From positions 82,996 to 146,995 of the forward strand of contig CAMBEP010000007.1 in assembly GCA_945865635.1 (NCBI GenBank): a stretch of DNA of 64,000 bases, given 5' to 3'. The DNA comes from Candidatus Kuenenia stuttgartensis. GTDB lineage: Bacteria > Planctomycetota > Planctomycetia > Isosphaerales > Isosphaeraceae. The notes under the pieces were generated by a model. The model saw only the letters and a program-made list of their open reading frames with translations. It was not told the DNA's origin and searched no databases. This document shows, in pieces, positions 36,880 through 46,086 of the stretch. Both the position numbers and the translations under genes were made by a program. Position 1 is the stretch's first letter; every line of letters starts with the position of its first letter.

Positions 36880-37641
36880 ATGGCTTTGAAACAGAATACC
36901 GCTTTTGAGGCTGCCACGTCGTACGGCTCTGGTCCGCGTCAGGCGACGGTCGGTCAGCATTTTTTACGCGATCTGGAGCGTCTTTGGACGGATCTGCTCC
37001 GGGTTGCGGCTGTTGTTGAAAACGCCTTGCGTCATTCGGTCGATGTTTTAGAACATCGCCGCACCGATCTGACCAACAGCATCATCGCGGATGAGCGCAT
37101 GATCGACCGTTGGGAAGTGCGAATCGAAGAAAAATGCCTGACCATTCTGGCATTGCACCAGCCGGTTGCAAGCGATTTAAGGCGTGTTGCAGCGGTGCTG
37201 AAGTTAAATACGCTGATGGAAAAGTTGTCGGATTTGGCGAGTCATATCGCGGTGAGGGCCCGAAAACTTGACGAATCTCGGGGCGATACGAATTTGACCC
37301 CCGAATTTGAGGAATTGGCGAGTTGCTGTCTGGAGATTTTGAGCGAGAGTCTGGACTCTTTGACTCGCTGCGACTCAATCGCCGCCCGGCGCATTTTGGA
37401 TGTGTCGCGGGCCGCCAAGATTGAGCGTCTCCGGAACATTGTCCGCAAGCAGATGAAGCAGGCAATTCGCGACAACATCGAGAATTTCGATACGGCCTTG
37501 CGGATCATGAACATTGCCCGCAACCTGAAGCGGGTTGCCGAACATGCTCAGGATGTTGCCGTAGAGGTGGTCTACCTGAGCGAAGGCCTGATTCTTCGCC
37601 ATCAGTCGGATCGCGAACAGGTGGCCGACGACGTCGATTGA
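36880..37641 (+). CDS. phoU: Phosphate-transport regulator PhoU
   Basis: A 253-aa all-helical protein with two PhoU repeats. Characteristic parts are LVTDLLRVAAVVENALRH-like start, MIDRWEVRIEEKCLTILALH, QPVASDLRRVAAVLKLNTLM with LEKLSDLASHI, and the second repeat's NIARNLKRVAEHAQDVAVEV. PhoU dampens the PhoR/PhoB response and the Pst phosphate transporter in the cytoplasm. No pst or phoBR gene is adjacent in the window. Confidence 0.92.
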   Translation: MALKQNTAFEAATSYGSGPRQATVGQHFLRDLERLWTDLLRVAAVVENALRHSVDVLEHRRTDLTNSIIADERMIDRWEVRIEEKCLTILALHQPVASDLRRVAAVLKLNTLMEKLSDLASHIAVRARKLDESRGDTNLTPEFEELASCCLEILSESLDSLTRCDSIAARRILDVSRAAKIERLRNIVRKQMKQAIRDNIENFDTALRIMNIARNLKRVAEHAQDVAVEVVYLSEGLILRHQSDREQVADDVD

Positions 37642-37848
37642 TTTTTGGCCGGTGGCGATTACGGATCCCAAAAAAAAAGATCGCCAGATGATCTGAGTTC
37701 CAAGATTCCAAGAGCGGTCTGGTTGTCCATTGACTTGGTTCGGATGTATCATGCGTTTCACGAGATCTTGAATGAAGCGCAAGAAGATGCTGAACACCGT
37801 TTCTGAAACCAGACAAATCTCGGGATAACGCCTGGGCCCGTTTTTCAG

Positions 37849-39471
37849 ATGGAACGACATCAACCCAACGTGCCCGAAGCTGATCCAAACCCTTCGACTC
37901 CTCCCACGCCGGATCAGGCCAGGCCGACCAGCTCGCCGATTCTCTCAAAAGTGCTTTCGGGTAGCTTTTGGCTGGCTTTGAAAACACCAATCGCAGCCGT
38001 CTGTGCATTCTGGACGATTCCGCTCCTGATTCGAACCTATGGCGATGCCCAGTTCGGCGCATATGGATTTGCCTGGGGATTCGGCTTCTTTCAAATGCTG
38101 CTTGAATTCGGAATGAGTTCCGCGCTGCAGCGACAAGTGGTCACCGCCTGGGCCAGGGGCGACCGCCAAGCCGTCGAGCGAAGCCTGGCAAGCGGAATGG
38201 TGTTTTATGGCATCGTCACACTGATCCAGTCGGTGCTGCTTATTGTGGTTGCACATTGGGCGGTGCCGCTCACGGAATATGCTGCTGCCGACAAGAAACT
38301 GATCATTCAACTACTTTGGTTACAGGCTCTTACGGCTCCGTGCTGGGGGCTCTCTACGGTCATTTCGAGCATTTTGCAGGCAGCGCATCGATACGACGTC
38401 ATCCCGCGGTTTGAGGTTCTGGCCGTGATCGGCCGATTTTTGGCACTGGTTTTGGGTATCTGGCTTGGCTGGCCTTTGCTGGCGGTGGTGATTGCCCAGA
38501 CTTTCGTACAAATCGTGCTGATTTTGGGCCCGGCCATTTGGATCGCTGTTCGCGAATTTGGCATGTTCCCTGGCTTTCGGGGTGCGAGCTGGTCGGAGTT
38601 CATGGGTATGATTCCGCTCAGTCTTTGGGTCTTCATGATCCAGCTTTCGGTCGTTTTGGCCGACAAACTCGACACGACGGTACTGGGTTTTGCCCTCTCC
38701 GACCCTGGCCCGGCCACATCGATTTATCAGGTGGTCTCAAAGCCGTTCATGCAGCTCAGACAGACGGGCTGGACGCTTGCCTATTTTGTCATGCCCGCAG
38801 CGGCAAGTCTGGCGGCGGCTCGTGATAAAGGTGGGCTTGATCGGGTGAAATACGATGGTGTCAGGCTCCATTTTGGTCTTCTTTTGCCAGTGGGGCTTCT
38901 GGCGGCAATTTATGCCAGGCCATTTCTGGAGCTTTGGGTTGGTCCGTCAAAGGCTCAATATGCACCTATGATGCGACTTTTTCTCGTCGCCTGCCTTCCT
39001 CTGATTTTGTCGGTACCAGTACAGGTTTCAACGGGTCTGGGTCATGTTCGGGTCGTTGCGCTGGCGGCCCTGGGCGGATCGATCATCAATTTGCCGCTGA
39101 GCTATTACCTGACGATAAAGCTGGGGGTGGTGGGTGTGATTTGGGGCACAGTTCTGACAACACTTTTCTCAAACTTATTGATACCTGGCATTTACACATA
39201 TCGCACCTTATCGATTGATCCACGCGAGTTTCTCAGGCGATCGTTGGCCCCGGCTTTGGCGGGCTCGATACTGTTGGCTATCGCTTGCTTGGGTTTAGGA
39301 TCATTTCTGGATGCTTCGGCACCTGGTCAGGCCAGTTGGATGAAGCTTTTGATTCTGATTGGGCATTTGATGGTTGCCATGGTGGCTTATGGGGTTGGAT
39401 ATTTGCTGGTTCCGAGTGGTCGGGAAGATGGCACGTGGTTAAAGTCGAAGTTTGGCAGACTGCGGGGTTGA
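37849..39471 (+). CDS. Polysaccharide flippase-like membrane protein
   Basis: A 540-aa protein with a cytoplasmic Pro-rich N-terminus (~35 residues) and about 12-14 membrane helices. The first is LSGSFWLALKTPIAAVCAFW, followed by IPLLIRTYGDAQFGAYGFAWG, the start of MOP-superfamily polysaccharide exporters (Wzx/RfbX-like). These flip lipid-linked oligosaccharides to the outer face of the membrane. The C-terminal half has VLTTLFSNLLIPGIYTYRTL. Glycosyltransferases are not next to it; the TPR genes downstream are on the same strand. Confidence 0.85.
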   Translation: MERHQPNVPEADPNPSTPPTPDQARPTSSPILSKVLSGSFWLALKTPIAAVCAFWTIPLLIRTYGDAQFGAYGFAWGFGFFQMLLEFGMSSALQRQVVTAWARGDRQAVERSLASGMVFYGIVTLIQSVLLIVVAHWAVPLTEYAAADKKLIIQLLWLQALTAPCWGLSTVISSILQAAHRYDVIPRFEVLAVIGRFLALVLGIWLGWPLLAVVIAQTFVQIVLILGPAIWIAVREFGMFPGFRGASWSEFMGMIPLSLWVFMIQLSVVLADKLDTTVLGFALSDPGPATSIYQVVSKPFMQLRQTGWTLAYFVMPAAASLAAARDKGGLDRVKYDGVRLHFGLLLPVGLLAAIYARPFLELWVGPSKAQYAPMMRLFLVACLPLILSVPVQVSTGLGHVRVVALAALGGSIINLPLSYYLTIKLGVVGVIWGTVLTTLFSNLLIPGIYTYRTLSIDPREFLRRSLAPALAGSILLAIACLGLGSFLDASAPGQASWMKLLILIGHLMVAMVAYGVGYLLVPSGREDGTWLKSKFGRLRG

Positions 39472-39618
39472 GATTATCCCTGTTCATGATATATACTAAT
39501 GAGGTATCCACTTAGGTTGAGTAACCGTCCGTTGCGGAAACTCATTGTTGATGCTGATCATTAGAAGGTGTTACTTCAATCATTGGCCTTTTGATATGGG
39601 TTGTGTAGGAATCCGCAA

Positions 39619-41229
39619 ATGGTTGAAAGCCGATCCAGAAAAAAACAGAGTCGTTCCAAGGGCTTGGTGACAAATCAAGAGCTTTCCATACGATTGAAGC
39701 TCTTTGAGCGTACGTTTGTGATTCGCCCACCGAAGTTGAAGCGCCTCGGCTTGACGTTGCTCAAGTCAGTTCCAGCCATTCTTGGGCTGGTTCTGGCGAT
39801 TGGTTCAATTGTCGGGCTGTTTGTGGAATCCAAAGCGGCCACGATGACACGATACCGCGAGAAGGTGGTGAACGAAGGCACAACCAAACCTTCTCCAGAA
39901 TTCGTCTATAAGCGGCTGATCAATTACTATGGCAATGACGTGGATATCTGGGAAGGTTATCTGGGTGCCCTGGACAAGCTTGGGCAAAGTGATAAAGCCT
40001 TTGCACTGCTGAACAATTTGGCATCTGAAGACGGCAGGGGTGATCCGCGATTCCACATGCAGCTTGCCAGGCGACTGCAAACCAGGCCGGCGAAATCGGC
40101 CAAAATCAGTCTTCTGATTGAAAAACATTTAAGGTTTGTGATCGATAACGGGACAGGTGATCTTGCGATCCAGGCCAGGCGCATGCTGGCGATGAAGCTG
40201 CTTTTGAGCGGTTTTCGGGAGAACGCTTACAACTTGCTGGCGCCTGTCATGCTGGAAAATCCGATTGCGGGCTCTGAGGCACTCTGGCTGGCTTGGACCT
40301 GTAGCATGGAAATGGATGCCTCGTCACCTCAAAAAGTGATGACTCGGCTGGAGCGGGACCTGCGTGGGGCAGTGACTCCTGACAAAGACCAGATCATCGC
40401 CAAGATCCGTCTTTTGACGATCATGAATCAGGAATCTTTGGGCAAGGATTGGTTAAATCTCCAAAAGAATATCCAACCTGAAGTCCGTAAGGCGATTGAC
40501 TTCGATTTATCAGAAATGTCGCTGATTGCATCGATCATCAGGTCCGGGCCTTCCAAAACTCCGGACTGGTCAAAGCTTGAACCGCTGTTGATTGAAAATC
40601 GGGATCATCCGATGTGGACTAGGCTGGTTGTCACACTTTGGGCATCGCCGCCGACACCAGAGAATCAATCCGCCAGAGATTGGGTGGAAAAACAGCTCAG
40701 TCAAAAAGAGTGTAGCGAACTTCTCTTGCGATATACGATTCTTGCAAGCGCTTCAAAATATATAGCTTATGGGACAACGGCCAATGATTCCAAAGTTCTC
40801 AGAAGTTTGTATCGCAAGCTTATTCTCAAACAGCCTGACGATGTGATTGCTCTCAACAACCTCTCCATGCTGATCTATAAATACGAGCCGGAGAATCTTG
40901 ATGAGGCCTTGAAATATGCTCGCCATGCGGAAAAGCTGCAACCAAATGCGATCGCAATTCGCGACACTGTTGGCGAGATTCTGGCCCGCCTGGGGCGCTG
41001 GGATGAAGCTTTGCCAATTCTTGAGAGCTGTATCAGCGTTTTGAAGGAGGAGTGGAACCTTCACAACACCCTGGCCCAAATCTATGAACAAAAAGGGCAG
41101 ACAGATCGTGCGGCCGCTCACAGATCGGCTCTCATCCGGATCAAAAAACCCCTTGATGCCGCAAACTATGAGAAACTTCCTCCACCTAAATCGATGGGCA
41201 CCCTTACCAAAAAACCTCTGGGTACCTAA
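39619..41229 (+). CDS. Membrane-anchored TPR protein (1 of 2)
   Basis: A 536-aa protein. The ATG at 39619 has AGGA about 9 nt upstream; a TTG at 39601 is an in-frame alternative. A basic N-terminus (~50 residues) precedes one membrane helix (about residues 50-73, SVPAILGLVLAIGSIVGLFV). A long helical domain with TPR-like units follows, best seen near the C-terminus (ALKYARHAEKLQPNA, GEILARLGRWDEALPILE, NLHNTLAQIYEQKGQTDRAA). TPR modules bind proteins. It has a paralogue 72 bp downstream. Confidence 0.8.
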   Translation: MVESRSRKKQSRSKGLVTNQELSIRLKLFERTFVIRPPKLKRLGLTLLKSVPAILGLVLAIGSIVGLFVESKAATMTRYREKVVNEGTTKPSPEFVYKRLINYYGNDVDIWEGYLGALDKLGQSDKAFALLNNLASEDGRGDPRFHMQLARRLQTRPAKSAKISLLIEKHLRFVIDNGTGDLAIQARRMLAMKLLLSGFRENAYNLLAPVMLENPIAGSEALWLAWTCSMEMDASSPQKVMTRLERDLRGAVTPDKDQIIAKIRLLTIMNQESLGKDWLNLQKNIQPEVRKAIDFDLSEMSLIASIIRSGPSKTPDWSKLEPLLIENRDHPMWTRLVVTLWASPPTPENQSARDWVEKQLSQKECSELLLRYTILASASKYIAYGTTANDSKVLRSLYRKLILKQPDDVIALNNLSMLIYKYEPENLDEALKYARHAEKLQPNAIAIRDTVGEILARLGRWDEALPILESCISVLKEEWNLHNTLAQIYEQKGQTDRAAAHRSALIRIKKPLDAANYEKLPPPKSMGTLTKKPLGT

Positions 41230-41301
41230 GGCTCTTGCCCGGACCGATCTGTAAGTTCCAACGGACCCAATGAATTGTCGATATCTGAGAGATTCTGACT
41301 G

Positions 41302-43269
41302 ATGTCGAATGCGAATGACAAAAAACGTCGTGAACGAGATGACTTTTCATGGGATCAGCCGCAAACTGGAATCTTTCAGGGATTGAAGAATTGGTGGCGC
41401 GACTATAAGTTCAATCGCCAGATTATTGCGGAAGAACGCAGGGCGCTCAAAGAAATCCAGGCCGCACAGAAACCGAAGAGACCTGATTCACCAGGCAGTT
41501 ACGCTGATTTTGAGAATTCTGTCAATGATGGTCGGGTTGTCAAGCTGGCTGAAGCGACAAAGCCTGAGCAGCTCTCGTTTTTTCAACAACTGCGGCTTGA
41601 TCGCCAGATTCGAAAAGAGATTCTGGCGGAACGGAGCAAAACGGCGACAACTTTGGAGGAACGATCGGTTGTCAAACCGAATCGGTTGGCAGGCTCTCAA
41701 TTTGGCGTGGGTGGTGATAAAGAGGCCATTGGTGATGACGGTGGACCCAAAAACCGGGTCTTGAAAATGGTGATCCAGGCGGTTTCAAAAAAGCTTCTGG
41801 CAGCCAGGATTCCGCAATGGGCTTTGTCCACTTTACCTGTGATCATGTTTTTTGCCTGGGCAATTGTTCCCGGAATGACAGAAAGCGAAGATCGATTTGC
41901 CGCAACCACAAAAAAACTGCAAACCCAATTGCCTGAGTTTGTTCGAAATCGTCAATGGAAAGAGTCTGAACTGACGGTTTATCGAATTTTGAGCTCCAGG
42001 CTCACCCAAATCGACGACGTTTTTGCATATTACGACACGTTGATCGGGTTGAACGAGCCTGCAAAAGCGCTGAATTTTCTTGTTTCTCAGGAAGTCACCC
42101 AGAAAGACTTTGACCGCGGCAACTTTCTTTATTTTTTTGCAACCAAGATTCTTGAAACCAAAAGCCTGAGCTCGTCATTGCTCCAGCAGGTGGTTGCAAA
42201 GCTCGAAGAAGCCCTGAAAAACCGCTTGTCGCCCGGTAACGAGATCAAGGCCCGTCAGTTACTCTCGCGAATCATGGCAAGTCAGGGCCAACTTCAGTTG
42301 GCTTACAAAATCCTTGAGCCGATTCAGTCCAAGAGTGTTGAGGTTGCATCCGAAGTCCTCTGGTTGAGATGGAATGTGAGCGAAACGAATTCGATCATCG
42401 ACTTACAATCCAATTGCAGGCGATTATTGGATGAGATTGACGCCAAGATTGCAAACACAGAAAAACTTGACGATTCATGGATTGGAAGTCGAGCCAGGCT
42501 TTTGATGATGATGGGACAGGAGCAGAATCTTCGTAGCTGGTTGGCAGCACAGCCGCAATTGAGCAAAGAGGATAAGTCGCGCTGGAGCCAGTCTATCGAC
42601 CAGCTTTCACTGGTCGCCGAGTTCAAGCGGACCCCGCTTCGAGAGGATTATGTTTGGCAGAAGCTGATTCCACTGCTGGAGTCGGATCCAGAAAACATCA
42701 TGTGGAACCGAATTGCGACCACACTTTGGTCTGCCCCTAAATCGGCAAAAAATGCCGAAGCGTTTGACTGGGTCAAAACCAAACTCGATTCTGGCAAAGC
42801 CAGCATAGACTTTCTCAAGCTGGCCGCAAATGCTGCTCACATGCAGGCCCGCTGGGAATTGCTTCGACCCATATACCTGAAAATTGTGGAGCAGGACCCG
42901 AACGATGTCCCGTCATTGAATAATCTGGCTGCAATACTCTATAAGTTCCCGCCTTATGACTATGAAACGGCGATGAAACGGATTGATCAAGCCATCGCCA
43001 AGTCGCCTAACAATCTTGGGATTCTTGAAACCAAGGGCCAGATTCTGGCCAGGATGGGGAAGCTGGATGAATCCAAGATGATACTTGAAAAATGCTTGCC
43101 GCTTTTCCCGAACGAGTGGAACATTCACAACACCCTGGCACAAATCTACGACATCGAGGGCCAGAAAGCGCGGGCTCAGGCCCATCGTGAGAGGCTGGCA
43201 GTTCTCAAGAAGCCTGACAATGCCCCATTGGTTGACCTGATCTCTCTTGTTGAGGCCCCCAAAAAGTAA
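41302..43269 (+). CDS. Membrane-anchored TPR protein (2 of 2)
   Basis: A 655-aa paralogue of the preceding gene. The longer basic cytoplasmic part (~170 residues, with WWRDYKFNRQIIAEERRALK and a second copy QLRLDRQIRKEILAERS) is followed by a membrane helix (WALSTLPVIMFFAWAIVPGM). The same extracytoplasmic TPR region ends GQILARMGKLDESKMILE and NIHNTLAQIYDIEGQKARA. The two RQI-containing repeats in the N-terminus are not in the first copy. Confidence 0.8.
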   Translation: MSNANDKKRRERDDFSWDQPQTGIFQGLKNWWRDYKFNRQIIAEERRALKEIQAAQKPKRPDSPGSYADFENSVNDGRVVKLAEATKPEQLSFFQQLRLDRQIRKEILAERSKTATTLEERSVVKPNRLAGSQFGVGGDKEAIGDDGGPKNRVLKMVIQAVSKKLLAARIPQWALSTLPVIMFFAWAIVPGMTESEDRFAATTKKLQTQLPEFVRNRQWKESELTVYRILSSRLTQIDDVFAYYDTLIGLNEPAKALNFLVSQEVTQKDFDRGNFLYFFATKILETKSLSSSLLQQVVAKLEEALKNRLSPGNEIKARQLLSRIMASQGQLQLAYKILEPIQSKSVEVASEVLWLRWNVSETNSIIDLQSNCRRLLDEIDAKIANTEKLDDSWIGSRARLLMMMGQEQNLRSWLAAQPQLSKEDKSRWSQSIDQLSLVAEFKRTPLREDYVWQKLIPLLESDPENIMWNRIATTLWSAPKSAKNAEAFDWVKTKLDSGKASIDFLKLAANAAHMQARWELLRPIYLKIVEQDPNDVPSLNNLAAILYKFPPYDYETAMKRIDQAIAKSPNNLGILETKGQILARMGKLDESKMILEKCLPLFPNEWNIHNTLAQIYDIEGQKARAQAHRERLAVLKKPDNAPLVDLISLVEAPKK

Positions 43270-43424
43270 GATCCCTCCCGCCCAATCATCCATGAAGTTT
43301 CCCGAAAGGCTTGCCATCGTGACGCCTTGGGATAATGATAAAACGGTCGAACCGGGATTTGCGTCCTGATTTATCCGACAAACGAGGCTCAAAGCACAAT
43401 CCGTCGTAAAGGTATTCAAGCCCT

Positions 43425-43949
43425 ATGAGTCGCTCAAATCTGACCCGATTTTGCGTAATGACCATTCTGGTGCTCAACATTTTCGGATGCGACGAACCTC
43501 GCACTGCGACATCGGCAGAAAAAGCGGCTCTTGCGAAGGCGAAAGAGGACGAAAAGAATGCCGTGAAGCCTCGTGAAATCATAGGCAAAACGACGACCGA
43601 TATTCGCGACAAAGAGGTTGAAGTCAATAAAGGCGCTGTGGTTGCAAAGAATTCAGAAGCTGTGAAGAAGGAGGCTTATGGGCCTTCCAAGCAATATATC
43701 AGTGCCATTGATCGGGTAGCGTCGCTGAATATCAAACATGCCGTAGACCTATATCAGGCTGAAACCGGCGCTTACCCGAAAGACTATGACGAGTTTATGA
43801 AAAACGTCATCAAAAAAGGCCAGCCCGACGAGATTCGCCTGCCACAACTGCCTTATTACCAAGAGTATAGCTACGATGCAGTGGCCCACGAGCTGATTGT
43901 TCTGGAGTATCCGGACCGCAAGTCGGCCGTTGAAAAAAAGGGCCGCTGA
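43425..43949 (+). CDS. Putative lipoprotein with pseudopilin-like tail
   Basis: A 174-aa protein. The lipobox-like LNIFGC puts the acylated Cys near residue 23. A charged Lys/Glu-rich region leads to a C-terminal ~75 residues (LNIKHAVDLYQAETGAYPKD, YDEFMKN...QLPYYQEYSYDA) that resemble the globular part of type II secretion pseudopilins (helix with a GxYPxxxxxF turn). There is no pilin N-terminus. Function unknown. Confidence 0.7.
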   Translation: MSRSNLTRFCVMTILVLNIFGCDEPRTATSAEKAALAKAKEDEKNAVKPREIIGKTTTDIRDKEVEVNKGAVVAKNSEAVKKEAYGPSKQYISAIDRVASLNIKHAVDLYQAETGAYPKDYDEFMKNVIKKGQPDEIRLPQLPYYQEYSYDAVAHELIVLEYPDRKSAVEKKGR

Positions 43950-44069
43950 TTTGGGCCAAATCGAAAGAAAAAACTTTCGAGCCTTGACTCTCTCGTGCAT
44001 CATGAAAATACGACAGTCAGGTACAATTTACAAAGCACCTTCGGCAAAATGAAAAACGAGTGAAGGACA

Positions 44070-44741
44070 ATGAGCGAGACAAATTCTGTGTCGGACAAAA
44101 TCCGTGAAGAAGCCGAGACGATTATCAATCAAGGTGGTCCGATACGCGATCGCATCAGCCAGCTTGTGGCCAGAGCTGCCGAGCAGGCCCAGCAAAGTGG
44201 CCAGGGTTTGGTTGGTTTGGCTCAGTCGGTGATGGACGCGACCGTTTCGGCCGTCAATCAATCTTTGCCGCAAGACCCCAACAGTACGCTTCGTCAGGTG
44301 ATCGACGGGCTTGGCGATGGTATTGCCAAAGCCGCCATTGCCACAAAATTGGCCGTCAATGAATCCATGAGCAGCGGTAAAACTTTTGCCAAAGAAGACT
44401 TGCAAAAGGTTGTCGGCGATGTCAAAACTCTTAAGGAAATGTATCTTCAGACGGTGACCGAAGCACTGGGAAAGCTTAAGGACTTGACCGGCAGCCAGTT
44501 GTCCGACCTCCAGAGGCATGCCGTGTCCGCCCAGCAAACCGTTTTACCCGCACTGCAATCCGCTTTTGAGGCGGCGTATAATCATCCTGTAGAGCTTGGC
44601 AAACAATCCGTCCAGGCTGGTCTGGAACTCTCCAGGCACTCGGTTGGCGGTCTCTTCTCTGCAGTGGGCAAACTGCTTCATGATACAGGCCAGCGGATTC
44701 AGTCCGATGAACCGGCTGATGTCAGGAAGCCCGGCACGTGA
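44070..44741 (+). CDS. Helical protein, DUF6781-like
   Basis: A 223-aa protein without signal or membrane segment, preceded by GAAGGA. It is almost all helix and rich in Ala, Gln and Ser with few aromatics (SQLVARAAEQAQQSGQGLVG, ATKLAVNESMSSGKTFAKED, HSVGGLFSAVGKLLHDTGQR). The middle AKEDLQKVVGDVKTLKEMYLQ resembles DUF6781 proteins, of unknown function; amphipathic helices may associate with membranes. I am not certain of the family. Confidence 0.6.
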   Translation: MSETNSVSDKIREEAETIINQGGPIRDRISQLVARAAEQAQQSGQGLVGLAQSVMDATVSAVNQSLPQDPNSTLRQVIDGLGDGIAKAAIATKLAVNESMSSGKTFAKEDLQKVVGDVKTLKEMYLQTVTEALGKLKDLTGSQLSDLQRHAVSAQQTVLPALQSAFEAAYNHPVELGKQSVQAGLELSRHSVGGLFSAVGKLLHDTGQRIQSDEPADVRKPGT

Positions 44742-44771
44742 TCTATCGAAAACAACGGTCTTTTTAACGTA

Positions 44772-44807
44772 AAAAAGCAGTGGGGCAACTTTGCCCGACT
44801 GCTTTTT
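44772..44807. terminator. Bidirectional terminator
   Basis: AAAAAGCAG pairs with CTGCTTTTT, the stem extended inward by GGGCAA/TTGCCC with one mismatch. A- and T-runs at the two ends let it terminate the convergent genes on both sides. Confidence 0.85.
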
Positions 44808-44834
44808 AACATTCCATAACTGGTTTGATGGTTA

Positions 44835-45932
44835 TTATTTACAGACTTCCGCAACGGCTGATGTCAAGCCTTGCGGAGATCGGTCCACGTGTCGCACGAC
44901 ACCGGTTTTATCGATCACCAGATTTGATGGCAGATAGCGTACGCCCAGGATATTGGCGTAGTCTTTTTCGCCAGTGTCACTGATCAGGCTTTTCCAAAGC
45001 AGGTTGCGCTCGACCAGGAATCGGCGGATATCGACGGCCAAATCGGCAGGCGGTTCGGCATTTTCGCGGAGCCTGTCGACATTGATGGTCACCACCTGAA
45101 GACCTTTATCCTTGTTGGCTTCGCTCAGGTCAGCGATTGTGTCGAGTTGATCTTCGCTGATTTCGTCCCAGGTGGCCCAGAAAACGATCAGAACTGGCTT
45201 TCCCTTCAAGGTGGACAACTCAAACGGTCGTCCATCCACATCGACACCTTTCACCGCAGGTACGGGTTTGCCAATGCGCTCAAGCGATTTCTTCTCGCCC
45301 TGAAGGTAGTCCAGAACGTCTTCCGACTTGGTCGAGGCGGAGATCACGTCAATGGCTTTGCGGGCGAGATCATAGCGGCCAGCGTCAACAATTGTTCGCA
45401 GGTAGACTTCCACAAGGCCGAGCTGCACGTGGACGGGAATGATGAGGTCTTCGTTTTTAGGTTCGGCAGGAGTGACGAAGAGTTTTTTGACACTCGTAAG
45501 CGACTCTTCCAAAGCACCCCGGCGTGCTTCTGCAATGATGTGGGTGGCTTCTGCCAAGGCCCGGATATCGACTGGCAAGTCCTTCACCAAAAGCAGCTTT
45601 TCGGCAGTTTTTTCGGCTTGGCTGAACAGCTCTTCGGAAACGACGGTGTCGAGATAATACCGCCAGAGCTCGTGCGATTCCTCGCCTTTCAACTTGCCAG
45701 CCAAAGTGGCTACGGCTTCCAGCCGTTTGAATTTTGCGGATGAGATTTCCGCTTGATAGGTGGCCTCAATGGCTTGAAGATTTGCTGGTTCGGCAGGTGA
45801 ACCAGGGGCTGCTGCCGGCGGCGGCGGCTGAGCTTGGGCCAGCACCCATGTATTGATCGGAACAAGACTTGGGACGAAGATCAATAAAATCGCCCAATTC
45901 CTGATTCTGAAGTACGATACGCGATGGATCAT
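44835..45932 (-). CDS. TlpA-like thioredoxin-fold protein without redox cysteines
   Basis: A 365-aa secreted protein (signal peptide IRNWAILLIFVPSLVPINTW, then Pro/Ala). Residues ~50-215 are helical and unassigned. About 225-365 is a TlpA/AhpC-type domain: VDVDGRPFELSTLKGKPVLI, VFWATWDEISED, LQVVTINVD, YLPSNLVIDKTGVVRHVD. The CxxC position reads W-D-E-I, so thiol-disulfide chemistry is not possible; the cis-Pro (YLPSNLV) is kept. It may serve as a periplasmic binding or scaffold domain. AGAAGG lies just upstream of the ATG. Confidence 0.82.
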   Translation of the reverse strand: MIHRVSYFRIRNWAILLIFVPSLVPINTWVLAQAQPPPPAAAPGSPAEPANLQAIEATYQAEISSAKFKRLEAVATLAGKLKGEESHELWRYYLDTVVSEELFSQAEKTAEKLLLVKDLPVDIRALAEATHIIAEARRGALEESLTSVKKLFVTPAEPKNEDLIIPVHVQLGLVEVYLRTIVDAGRYDLARKAIDVISASTKSEDVLDYLQGEKKSLERIGKPVPAVKGVDVDGRPFELSTLKGKPVLIVFWATWDEISEDQLDTIADLSEANKDKGLQVVTINVDRLRENAEPPADLAVDIRRFLVERNLLWKSLISDTGEKDYANILGVRYLPSNLVIDKTGVVRHVDRSPQGLTSAVAEVCK

Positions 45933-46086
45933 ATTGCACCTTCTGGCCTGTATTAAACAATTGCAAGTTTTGCTGGATCAGCCACGGGCTGGCCAACGGC
46001 TTATCTACATAGCTTAACAAATTCCGCCGAAAGGCGAAGATGAGTCGCTTTGATTTGATCAACCGTGACTGGTCGACAGGTCACGA

